From Corynebacterium minutissimum (GTDB lineage Bacteria > Actinomycetota > Actinomycetes > Mycobacteriales > Mycobacteriaceae), in contig NZ_CP069533.1 in the NCBI RefSeq assembly GCF_016889765.1, positions 1 to 64,000 on the forward strand: a stretch of 64,000 nt of DNA. The letters run 5' to 3'. Below are positions 18,066 to 25,744 of this stretch, piece by piece. The notes beneath the pieces are model-generated. The model saw only the letters and a program-made list of their open reading frames with translations. It ran no database searches and was not told where the DNA came from. How positions within the stretch are numbered: position 1 is the first letter of the stretch; the number at the start of each line of letters is the position of its first letter. A program made the position numbers and the translations under genes.

Positions 18066-18669
18066 GGTCCGCGGCTGCCGCGATGAGTGCTCGGCGGTGG
18101 GGAGCAACCAGCGCCAGAGTGGCGATGCGCAGGTTCTTGCCGCATGGATCGAGGATGAGTGCTTGGGTGCCCACGACCTCGTCGTTGACGAATGCTGGGC
18201 CACCCGAGTCGCCCTTCACAGCCGGAGGGGCGTTGAACACCATACCGGCGGGCGATACCGTCGTGCGGAAGTCAACGGACCACGTGCGGAAAAAGGGGAA
18301 GAGAAAGAGTCCTTGACGCATCTGGGCGCGACGGGCTTTTCCCCCGAATCCCCACGTGTCAATCGGAGCGCGGAAAGACGGAGTCGTCACAGCAACTCCG
18401 GGCACATCGCGGGCAGGCGCGGGCGCGTCAAGCACACACAGCGCCATATCGGTGCCGTCGATGGTGCGCACGGCTTTAATTCGCCGGCTAAAACCACCAC
18501 TGACTTTGTACTGGTCGCTCTCTTCGAGGCCGTCACGGAAGAAGTGCGCGCAGGTCAGGACCAGGTCAGTGTGGTGCTGAGAGCGCGCGTTAAGTGAGGA
18601 ATCCACCAAGACACCCGAGCAATAACCGTTGCGGGTATGGATTTTCACGACAGCGGGATGAGTTTTCAC
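18052..18669 (-). CDS. Small trypsin-like serine protease without signal peptide
   Basis: The 205-residue protein has a full chymotrypsin-type triad: His42 in LTCAHFF, Asp74 in DGTDMAL and Ser155 in KGDSGGP. It starts directly with the first beta strand (AVVKIHTRNGYCSGVLV) and has no signal peptide or membrane helix, which is unusual for the family. The GTG at 18669 lies 7 nt after a TAGGCT -10 box. A longer in-frame reading to 18855 would overlap the divergent M24 peptidase gene and adds no signal sequence. It converges on helY with a 14 bp overlap. The substrate is unknown; a cytosolic role or export by another route are both possible. Confidence 0.8.
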   Translation of the reverse strand: MKTHPAVVKIHTRNGYCSGVLVDSSLNARSQHHTDLVLTCAHFFRDGLEESDQYKVSGGFSRRIKAVRTIDGTDMALCVLDAPAPARDVPGVAVTTPSFRAPIDTWGFGGKARRAQMRQGLFLFPFFRTWSVDFRTTVSPAGMVFNAPPAVKGDSGGPAFVNDEVVGTQALILDPCGKNLRIATLALVAPHRRALIAAAADLKRR

Positions 18670-18676
18670 GTGCTCT

Positions 18677-18682
18677 AGCCTA
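18677..18682 (-). promoter_or_regulatory. -10 box of the serine protease gene (TAGGCT)
   Basis: The minus-strand TAGGCT ends 7 nt before GTG 18669, which supports that start and a leaderless message. Confidence 0.55.
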
Positions 18683-18716
18683 ACGAGGAAGCGCACAGAT
18701 TGGCACAGTACGGCGG

Positions 18717-18722
18717 TAAGCT
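18717..18722 (+). promoter_or_regulatory. -10 box of the M24 peptidase gene (TAAGCT)
   Basis: TAAGCT ends 7 nt before ATG 18730. Its core lies only about 35 bp from the opposing -10 box at 18677-18682, so the two promoters overlap. Confidence 0.55.
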
Positions 18723-18729
18723 GACGGGC

Positions 18730-19812
18730 ATGACTGATTACGCTTCCCGCCTTTCGCGTGCACGTGAGGTAGCGGCCGCACGCGGCATTGACGTCGCCCT
18801 TATCGGCACCGGCGCTGAATTCGCCTATCTCACCGGCTCTTGGGTGACTTCCCATGAACGGCTTACCTGCTTAGTGATCCGGCCTGATGCTGAGCCCGCT
18901 ATCGTAGCGCCAAGCACTGATATTGAGTCCCTCAAGGGCGTGGACGCCGAGCTTCGCGGGTGGAAGGATGGCGTGGATCCGTATGCCTTGGCGTTGGAGG
19001 ACATCAACCCACACCACGTGGCGTTAGGTTCGACGCTCACGGCCGATCATGTACTGCGTTTCCAGGCGCTGCTCGACGACGCGTCCTATGTTCTGGCCAC
19101 TGACGTACTCTCTGAGCTCTTTACTCGCAAAGACGTCGATGAGCGTGATCAGCTTCGCACGGCGGCGCACGCAATTGATGCGGTCCATATCGAGGTGCCT
19201 CGTCTCCTGCAGCCAGGCCGCACTGAGGCCGAGGTAGCAGAGGATCTTCGTCAGCTCATACTGCGCGAACACAGCACGGTTGACTTCATCATTGTTGGCT
19301 CCGGAGCTAACGGTGCGAACCCCCATTATGACTACGGTGATCGCGTGCTGTCTGCCGGTGATCCCGTCGTGGTGGATATTGGTGGCACGCTACCTTCGGG
19401 TTACCATTCCGATTGCACGAGGACCTATGTCGTTGGTGGGGATGTCACTGCAGCACCTGCCGATTTTCGGGAGGCATACACAGTGCTGGAGAAAGCTCAG
19501 GCTGCTGGCCGCTCTGCAGCACGCCCCGGCGTCAGTGCACAAGAAATTGACCGTGTGACCCGCCAGATCATTGAGGAAGCCGGGTGGGGAGACTACTTCA
19601 CCCACCGCACTGGCCACGGAATTGGGCTGTCTACTCACGAGGAGCCTTTCATCATGGAAGGCAATGGGCTGGAGCTCGCTGAGTCCATGGCGTTTTCCAT
19701 CGAGCCAGGCATCTATGTTCCAGGTAAATGGGGAATGCGCCTAGAAGACATTGTAGTGACCACTGCGGGAGGCCACGAATCTCTCAACCAAGCACCGCGG
19801 GAGCTGCGCTAA
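18730..19812 (+). CDS. M24 family Xaa-Pro peptidase
   Basis: The 360-residue protein is a cytosolic metallopeptidase that removes N-terminal residues preceding proline. A creatinase-like N-terminal domain is followed by the pita-bread domain. The five metal ligands are visible in VVVDIGG, SDCTRTY, RTGHGIGLSTHEEP, FSIEPGIY and MRLEDIVV. ATG 18730 follows a TAAGCT box by 7 nt. Its stop overlaps the ATG of the next gene by one base (TAATG), so the reductase is probably translated from the same message. Confidence 0.93.
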   Translation: MTDYASRLSRAREVAAARGIDVALIGTGAEFAYLTGSWVTSHERLTCLVIRPDAEPAIVAPSTDIESLKGVDAELRGWKDGVDPYALALEDINPHHVALGSTLTADHVLRFQALLDDASYVLATDVLSELFTRKDVDERDQLRTAAHAIDAVHIEVPRLLQPGRTEAEVAEDLRQLILREHSTVDFIIVGSGANGANPHYDYGDRVLSAGDPVVVDIGGTLPSGYHSDCTRTYVVGGDVTAAPADFREAYTVLEKAQAAGRSAARPGVSAQEIDRVTRQIIEEAGWGDYFTHRTGHGIGLSTHEEPFIMEGNGLELAESMAFSIEPGIYVPGKWGMRLEDIVVTTAGGHESLNQAPRELR

Positions 19813-20546
19813 TGGGTGCTCTGTTGATTCTTGGCGGGCGAAGTGACATCGGCGGAGAGCTCGCTCGCCGGTTGTGCCATGACCGCCCAGTCGTCCTGGC
19901 AGCACGGGGCGAGCACGGCATGGAGGAGTTACAGCAAGAACTATCCGCAGCAGGAGCCACCGCGGTCCATACCCTGTCCTTTGATGCCGCTGAAGTTGAG
20001 GGCCATCGAGACGTCGTCGAGCGCGCGGCACAGCTAGCGGGTGAACCCATCACCACGGCCGTGGTTGCCTTCGGCATCTTGGGGGATCAGGACCGTGCAG
20101 AACGCGACGAGGCCCATGCCTTTGATATCGCGCTGGTGGACTATGCAGCTCAGGTATCCATGCTCACCGTGTTGGCCGATGTTATGCGCTCTGGCCACAT
20201 CGTCGCATTCTCGTCGATTGCGGGGTGGAGGGCACGCCGTGCCAACTATGTCTATGGCTCGACCAAAGCTGGGCTGGATGCTTTCTGCCAGGGCCTAGCG
20301 GACCGACTGCACGGAACCGACTTGGCACTCATTACCGCACGTCCTGGCTTTGTTATCGGCTCCATGACAACTGGTATGAAGCCGGCGCCGTTGTCGGTGA
20401 CGCCAGACGTAGTCGCGGAAGCCGTCGCGCGGGTGATTGAATCCGGTTCAGGCTCGCGCACGCTATGGATTCCACGCGCGCTTCAGCTCTTGGCCTGGAT
20501 TATGAAGCTCGTGCCGCGCCCCATCTGGCGGCACATGCCGCGTTAA
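19812..20546 (+). CDS. Short-chain dehydrogenase similar to DprE2
   Basis: The 244-residue reductase has the nucleotide-binding motif LILGGRSDIG and the catalytic Ser, Tyr and Lys in FSSIAG and YVYGSTKAG. Several stretches resemble mycobacterial DprE2, the enzyme that reduces decaprenylphosphoryl-2-keto-erythropentose to the arabinose donor. These are VVAFGILGD, RRANYVYGSTKAGLD and a C-terminus with PRPIWRHMP. dprE1 is not adjacent, so this is more likely the second corynebacterial paralog, reported as partly redundant for arabinan synthesis. ATG 19812 overlaps the upstream stop codon. The last four bases overlap the convergent CobG-like gene. Confidence 0.8.
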   Translation: MGALLILGGRSDIGGELARRLCHDRPVVLAARGEHGMEELQQELSAAGATAVHTLSFDAAEVEGHRDVVERAAQLAGEPITTAVVAFGILGDQDRAERDEAHAFDIALVDYAAQVSMLTVLADVMRSGHIVAFSSIAGWRARRANYVYGSTKAGLDAFCQGLADRLHGTDLALITARPGFVIGSMTTGMKPAPLSVTPDVVAEAVARVIESGSGSRTLWIPRALQLLAWIMKLVPRPIWRHMPR

Positions 20547-21367
20547 TCCTGCAGATAGGGTGATTGCGCGTCGAAGATGAACCCACGTGGGGCTAGGACG
20601 CGCAGGACGACGTCCGCATCACCATCCGCAAGGTCGTGGAGCACCAAGCCTCGCCACGGTGTCACCGTAATAGGTACGTCTAGCTGAGCAATAAGTCCGG
20701 CATACTCGCCCGGCAGAACACCCTTGTGTAATCCTGCGCCCAGATCGACGCGGCCCTTAGCGGTGTGCTCGGTGAGCCAACCGATGGGCGCGTGTGCCAA
20801 CGCTGCGGGACCACGATCCGAGTGGGCTCCTTCAGCTTCGGCGGAGGACATAGCTTCGCCCGCAACGGCGTCGCTCGTGACCGACGTAAGAACGGAGTCG
20901 ATGAGGGCGGGGAGGGCGTCGTCAAGCGCCAGCACCTCATCGGACACGCGGCCATCCTGGATAAGGCGCACCAACGTGGTATTTGCCGGGTTCTGCAGCT
21001 GTAGGCCTAGCGATACTCCGTGCGCCACAATGTCACCGTGGCCACCATCGATGCCCACGACGGTGTGCACCAAGCGCGTGAGAGCGCCCTCGTGCTCCGG
21101 CACCACCGCAGCGAGCTCCTCAGCCACGCGCACAGCCAAGGTACGAGCATGCAGAGACAGCGGAGAGGCCACGACGTGCGGGGCACTGTGGGGCAGTGAC
21201 ACACTGCTCATATCGGCCTCATCGTCAACTCCACGCAAGGTAAGAACGCTGTGCTCATCGAGGTAGACATAGCCATCAGCGTGCTCACGTGCTGCCTGGC
21301 CCAGCGCCAGCCACTGCTCAGGTGTCACCACGCCGCCAGCCGGATAGAAGTGCAAGGTATGAGACAT
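20543..21367 (-). CDS. CobG-like ferredoxin-fold protein, truncated and without cysteines
   Basis: The 274-residue protein has two nitrite/sulfite-reductase ferredoxin-like half domains. One is at the N-terminus (HFYPAGGVVTPEQW ... VYLDEHSVLTLRGVD), the other at the C-terminus (LGAGLHKGVLPGEY ... ITVTPWRGLVLHDL). This order matches precorrin-3B synthase CobG. The reading stops right after the stretch equivalent to DPASPW, where CobG would continue into its Fe-S cysteine motif, and the protein contains no cysteine at all. It therefore cannot carry the CobG cluster. It may be a degenerate cobalamin gene or a repurposed protein. Its ATG (21365-21367) abuts the next gene's region head to head. 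Confidence 0.65.
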   Translation of the reverse strand: MSHTLHFYPAGGVVTPEQWLALGQAAREHADGYVYLDEHSVLTLRGVDDEADMSSVSLPHSAPHVVASPLSLHARTLAVRVAEELAAVVPEHEGALTRLVHTVVGIDGGHGDIVAHGVSLGLQLQNPANTTLVRLIQDGRVSDEVLALDDALPALIDSVLTSVTSDAVAGEAMSSAEAEGAHSDRGPAALAHAPIGWLTEHTAKGRVDLGAGLHKGVLPGEYAGLIAQLDVPITVTPWRGLVLHDLADGDADVVLRVLAPRGFIFDAQSPYLQD

Positions 21368-21424
21368 GATGACTCAGTCTACTGGCCCTAGGAGGGGCAG
21401 CAGCGAACCGGCAGGTAAACCGAG

Positions 21425-21430
21425 TAGGGT
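21425..21430 (+). promoter_or_regulatory. -10 box of the fxsA-like gene (TAGGGT)
   Basis: TAGGGT ends 7 nt before ATG 21438. It supports this start over the upstream ATG at 21366, which overlaps the start codon of the divergent CobG-like gene. Confidence 0.55.
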
Positions 21431-21437
21431 AGGCGGC

Positions 21438-22001
21438 ATGCCCTTTGTTCTGTTCATCGCGTACATCCTTCTGGAAACCCTCGCCTTCTGGGCCGTCGCG
21501 AACTGGATCGGCGTTCTCTGGGCCCTGCTTGCTTTAGGGCTCACCATGCTCTTTGGCATGACCATCGCCAGCTGGGAAGTGCGCCGCATGATGTCCGCTC
21601 GCATCCGCCAAACCGGGGACGGCGTGTATGTCATGGAAGACCCCACACCAGGTAAAACCGCAGGAAACGTGGGTTTGACTATGGTGGGCGGCATCCTGCT
21701 CTCTGCACCGGGGTTTGTGTCCACAGTTCTGGGCGCGCTGCTGATCTTTGCACCGACACGTTCTATTATCCGAACGCTCTTGGCCGCATCCATGTTCAAG
21801 AAGATTGAGAACCTAGGCGTGCGTGTTTATGAGGCCTCACCGATGGCCCAGCACCGCGATTCCTATGGTTCTTTTGGAACTACGGGCCCATCAGGACCGG
21901 TGGATCCGAATAACTTCAACCACGAGATCATTGATGAGGACGAGCTGCGGGAGTGGACCCAGCACGTCAAGCCTGAGGACTTCGGGGACGGCAAGAAGTA
22001 G
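21438..22001 (+). CDS. FxsA family membrane protein
   Basis: The 187-residue protein has an N-terminal hydrophobic block (MPFVLFIAYILLETLAFWAVANWIG) and further membrane segments, ending in an acidic cytoplasmic tail. GGILLSAPGFVSTVLGALLIFAP is the typical FxsA signature. In E. coli overproduced FxsA relieves phage T7 exclusion by the F plasmid; its normal role is unknown. I chose ATG 21438 because it begins the family domain and follows a -10 box by 7 nt; an upstream ATG would add 24 residues. Its stop overlaps the GTG of lnt by one base. Confidence 0.82.
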   Translation: MPFVLFIAYILLETLAFWAVANWIGVLWALLALGLTMLFGMTIASWEVRRMMSARIRQTGDGVYVMEDPTPGKTAGNVGLTMVGGILLSAPGFVSTVLGALLIFAPTRSIIRTLLAASMFKKIENLGVRVYEASPMAQHRDSYGSFGTTGPSGPVDPNNFNHEIIDEDELREWTQHVKPEDFGDGKK

Positions 22002-23530
22002 TGGTCGAGGTACTCGCGCGTCTCATTCTGGCTGCCGTCTCCGGCGGTATCACGTTCCTTGCCGTCGAACCGCGCGGCTGGTGGGCTGCCGGTGTTTTCG
22101 GCGTGGCGCTGTTAGTTGCAGCGCTGTCGCCGTGGCGTCATGCCCAGTCACAGTCTCAACCATCGCTGGCGTGGTCAGCACTTATCGCTACGGTACACAG
22201 CGCGGTCCTGTACCTATGTATGTTGCCGTGGATAGGCGAGCTCGTGGGCAACATGCCCTACATTGCTCTGGCAGTCTTCTTGTCTCTCTACAGCATTCTG
22301 TTGGGCATCGGTGGGGCGGCACTGTTGCGGTGGCGCCATGGCTTCGCACTCTTTCCCTTCTTCTACGTCGCGGTGGAATTGCTGCGTTCCTCGGTGCCTT
22401 TCGGCGGTTTCTCGTGGGTACGCCTAGCTTGGGGCCAGATTGAAGGCCCCTTGGCTCACCTCGCGCCATGGGGCGGTCCAGCGCTCATTTCCTTCGCCGT
22501 GGTGTGTGTCGCAGGGGGCCTCGTTGGTCTGGCGCGCGCGCCGAAGCTTGCCTGTGTGCTCATTGCGCTGCCGTTGCTAGCGGGTATTCTCGCCGGGTTC
22601 GGGATCGACCGGCCAGGTAACACGACGGGCTCGGTCACGGCCGCAGCAGTCCAAGGCAACGTTCCGCGCCTCGGCTTGGACTTCGCAGCCCAACGCCGCG
22701 CAGTGCTCGACAACCATGTCCGGGTTACCGAACAAGCCGCCCAGGACGGAGCGCGCCCAGACATCGTTATCTGGCCAGAAAATGCCTCCGATATCAATCC
22801 CTTCACAAACGACGACGCACGTGCGCTTATCGACGCCTCCGCGCACGACATTGATGCCCCCATCCTCGTGGGAACCTTGACCGTCGATGAGGTGGGTGCG
22901 CGCAATACGATGCAGGTTTTCAATCCCGATGGCACGGTAGGAGAGCACCACCACAAGAAGTATCTGCAGCCTTTCGGTGAAACGATGCCGATGCGGGACT
23001 TCTTTGCAAAGATCACCGATCTGGTCGACCTTGCCGGGGATATGAAACCGGGCGATGGATCCGGGGTGGTCACCATGGCCGGCACGACTGTGGGCGTGGC
23101 AACCTGCTACGAGGTGAGCTTTGATCAAGCCTTCCGCACAGCAATCAACAACGGTGCGCAGATACTAACCACGCCCACGAATAATGCGACGTTTAGCGAC
23201 TCGGACATGACTTACCAGCAGCTTGCTATGAGCCGGCTTCGGGCATTGGAGACTGACCGTGCGGTCATCGTCGCGGCTACCTCGGGCGTCTCCGCTATCG
23301 TGCATCCGGATGGCAGTGTCAGCCAGGCAAGCGGAATCTTTGAATCTGCCTATCTTGAAGAAGAACTGCCTTTGAGAAAAGGCCGGACTTTTGCGGTGCG
23401 TTATGGTTCGATCCTGCAGTTGCTCATGACTATTATTGGAACGGTCTGCGCGCTGCTCGCGGTCTATTCCACCTCATTGTCCACTCGTAGTAGTGCGCCA
23501 CGTACGAAATCTAAAGGAGCAAAGAACTAG
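22001..23530 (+). CDS. lnt: Apolipoprotein N-acyltransferase (Lnt/Ppm2)
   Basis: The 509-residue protein has several N-terminal membrane helices, then an extracytoplasmic nitrilase-like domain. The catalytic triad appears as Glu in WPENASD, Lys in HHHKKYLQPFGE and Cys in VATCYEVSF. It N-acylates the lipid-modified cysteine of lipoproteins. In M. tuberculosis this domain is fused to the dolichol-phosphate-mannose synthase domain; here, as in C. glutamicum, they are two overlapping genes. GTG 22001 overlaps the fxsA stop, and its own stop overlaps the ppm1 GTG (TAGTG). Confidence 0.94.
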   Translation: MVEVLARLILAAVSGGITFLAVEPRGWWAAGVFGVALLVAALSPWRHAQSQSQPSLAWSALIATVHSAVLYLCMLPWIGELVGNMPYIALAVFLSLYSILLGIGGAALLRWRHGFALFPFFYVAVELLRSSVPFGGFSWVRLAWGQIEGPLAHLAPWGGPALISFAVVCVAGGLVGLARAPKLACVLIALPLLAGILAGFGIDRPGNTTGSVTAAAVQGNVPRLGLDFAAQRRAVLDNHVRVTEQAAQDGARPDIVIWPENASDINPFTNDDARALIDASAHDIDAPILVGTLTVDEVGARNTMQVFNPDGTVGEHHHKKYLQPFGETMPMRDFFAKITDLVDLAGDMKPGDGSGVVTMAGTTVGVATCYEVSFDQAFRTAINNGAQILTTPTNNATFSDSDMTYQQLAMSRLRALETDRAVIVAATSGVSAIVHPDGSVSQASGIFESAYLEEELPLRKGRTFAVRYGSILQLLMTIIGTVCALLAVYSTSLSTRSSAPRTKSKGAKN

Positions 23531-24405
23531 TGAGCTCGACCCGCGAATCCACCTTGGTCATTATCCCCACCTACAACGAGATTGAGAACCTGCCGCTGAT
23601 CACCGGCCGCGTGCGCAAGGCTACCCCGGAGGTTCACATTCTCATCGTGGACGATAACTCCCCGGACGGCACCGGTGAAGCAGCCGATAAGTTGGCTGCA
23701 GAGGACGCCAACCTGCACGTCCTGCACCGAGAGGGCAAAGGCGGCCTCCTGGGTGCCTACATCGCTGGCTTCGAGTGGGGCTTGGAGAAGGACTACCAGG
23801 TGCTGTGTGAAATGGACGCAGACGGCTCCCACGCCCCAGAGCAGCTGCACCTGCTGCTCGAAGAGATCGACAAGGGAGCAGATCTCGTCATCGGCTCGCG
23901 CTATGTTCCGGGTGGCGAAACCGTCAATTGGCCAGCCAACCGTGAGCTACTCTCACGCCTGGGCAATAAGTACATTTCTGTCGCCCTTGGCGCAGGCATT
24001 AACGATATGACCGCGGGTTACCGCGCCTTCCGTCGCGAACTGCTTGAGCACCTTGACTTCGACAGCTTGTCCAAGGCTGGCTACATCTTCCAGGTGGACG
24101 TTGCCTTCCGCGCCATCAAGGACGGCTTTGACGTACGTGAGGTCCCGATTACCTTTACCGAGCGCGAGCTGGGTGAATCCAAGCTGGATGGCTCTTTTGT
24201 CAAGGACTCCCTCCTCGAGGTCACCAAGTGGGGTATCGCTCACCGCTCCGAGCAGGTCAGCGACTTCAGCGGTGAAGTATCCAAGCTCGCCACCCGCGCT
24301 GTGGAAGACCTTGAGCTCGGCGCGAAGGCCACCAAGGCCAAGAACGCGATTGGCGAGTTCGTAGACGATGTAACCCACTTGGTCTCCAACACGTTGAAGC
24401 GTTAG
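23530..24405 (+). CDS. ppm1: Polyprenol-phosphate mannosyltransferase Ppm1
   Basis: The 291-residue GT2 enzyme transfers mannose from GDP-mannose to polyprenyl phosphate, the donor for lipoglycans and protein O-mannosylation. The motifs VIIPTYNEIENL, VDDNSPDGT, MDADGSH (the metal-binding DxD) and FTERELGESK are all present. The GTG start overlaps the lnt stop, with GGAGCAAAG as ribosome binding site. A C-terminal extension of about 40 residues is helical and alanine-rich. A strong terminator follows at 24428-24460. Confidence 0.95.
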   Translation: MSSTRESTLVIIPTYNEIENLPLITGRVRKATPEVHILIVDDNSPDGTGEAADKLAAEDANLHVLHREGKGGLLGAYIAGFEWGLEKDYQVLCEMDADGSHAPEQLHLLLEEIDKGADLVIGSRYVPGGETVNWPANRELLSRLGNKYISVALGAGINDMTAGYRAFRRELLEHLDFDSLSKAGYIFQVDVAFRAIKDGFDVREVPITFTERELGESKLDGSFVKDSLLEVTKWGIAHRSEQVSDFSGEVSKLATRAVEDLELGAKATKAKNAIGEFVDDVTHLVSNTLKR

Positions 24406-24427
24406 ACACCGTTTTCGCCCTTTTAAG

Positions 24428-24460
24428 GCCCGTGAGCAGAAGACTGCTCGCGGGCTTTTG
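24428..24460 (+). terminator. Rho-independent terminator after ppm1
   Basis: A 12 bp stem (24428-24439 with 24444-24455, one G-T pair) and an AAGA loop are followed by TTTTG. It separates the lnt-ppm1 operon from musK. Confidence 0.85.
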
Positions 24461-24585
24461 TGGTAATGACCAGTTGCGGTGCTAATGTCGTAAGTGGCAC
24501 TTCTACCGTGCAACGTGATTCACTTCACGCCATTCTCACACTAAGGATCGTTCGGCACGTACCTGCCGATGGAGGAGACACTGCA

Positions 24586-25716
24586 ATGGCAACCGTATCG
24601 TTCAAAGACGCCACTCTAACTTATCCTGGCGCCACGGAGCCCACCGTAAAGAAGTTCAACTTGGAGATTGCCGATGGCGAATTCCTCGTTCTTGTCGGCC
24701 CGTCCGGCTGTGGTAAATCCACCACACTGCGCATGCTGGCAGGTCTGGAAAACGTCACGGAAGGCGCCATCTACATCGGTGATAAGGACGTCACCCATGT
24801 TGCTCCGCGCGACCGTGACATTGCCATGGTTTTCCAGAACTACGCACTCTACCCACACATGACCGTGCGCGAGAACATGGGTTTCGCCCTCAAGATTGCT
24901 GGTAAGTCGCAAGACGAAATCAACCGGCGTGTCGATGAAGCAGCAGCTACCCTCGGCCTTACCGAGTATCTGGAGCGCAAACCGAAGGCATTGTCAGGTG
25001 GTCAGCGCCAGCGCGTGGCCATGGGGCGTGCCATCGTACGTAACCCACAGGTCTTCCTCATGGATGAGCCGCTGTCGAACCTCGATGCCAAGCTCCGCGT
25101 CCAGACTCGTACCCAAATCGCCGCGCTCCAGCGCAAACTGGGCGTCACAACCGTCTACGTCACCCACGACCAGACCGAGGCCTTGACCATGGGTGACCGC
25201 ATTGCGGTACTCAAGGACGGTTACCTCCAGCAGGTTGGTGCCCCGCGCGAGCTCTATGACCGCCCAGCTAACGTTTTTGTCGCGGGCTTTATCGGCTCCC
25301 CGGCTATGAACCTCGGCACCTTCACGGTGAAGGATGGCGTGGCACATTCTGGACAGGCGCGCATCGCGCTCTCCGAGGAAACCCTCGCCGCAATGACTCC
25401 GGAGGACAACAACCGGATTACCATAGGCTTCCGTCCAGAAGCCTTGGAGATCATCCCCGAAGGCGAGTCCACCGAGCACTCCATCCCGATTACCTTGGAC
25501 TTCGTGGAGGAGCTTGGTTCCGATTCCTTCCTCTACGGCAAGCTCGTTGGTGATGGCGATCTCGGTTCTTCAGCCGAGGACGTTCCTGAGTCGGGGCAAA
25601 TCGTCGTGCGCGCGGCCCCGAATACTGCACCCGCCCCCGGCAGCGTCTTCCACGCCCGCATTGCTGAGGGCAGCCAGCACAACTTCTCGGCGTCGACCGG
25701 CGTTCGTCTACCCTAA
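24586..25716 (+). CDS. musK: ABC transporter ATPase, MusK/MsiK-type (sugar import)
   Basis: The 376-residue ATPase has Walker A GPSGCGKST, signature LSGGQRQRVAMGRA, Walker B VFLMDEPLSNLD, the switch His in VTHDQTEA and a C-terminal MalK-like regulatory domain. It would energise the MusFG permeases in this region, and such ATPases often also serve other sugar importers. GGAGG lies before ATG 24586. It is separated from musE by the kinase-like gene, the arrangement known for the C. glutamicum maltose system. The specific assignment rests on gene order. Confidence 0.82.
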   Translation: MATVSFKDATLTYPGATEPTVKKFNLEIADGEFLVLVGPSGCGKSTTLRMLAGLENVTEGAIYIGDKDVTHVAPRDRDIAMVFQNYALYPHMTVRENMGFALKIAGKSQDEINRRVDEAAATLGLTEYLERKPKALSGGQRQRVAMGRAIVRNPQVFLMDEPLSNLDAKLRVQTRTQIAALQRKLGVTTVYVTHDQTEALTMGDRIAVLKDGYLQQVGAPRELYDRPANVFVAGFIGSPAMNLGTFTVKDGVAHSGQARIALSEETLAAMTPEDNNRITIGFRPEALEIIPEGESTEHSIPITLDFVEELGSDSFLYGKLVGDGDLGSSAEDVPESGQIVVRAAPNTAPAPGSVFHARIAEGSQHNFSASTGVRLP

Positions 25717-25744
25717 AGACGTCCGTGAAAAGAGGTGACCTGTC

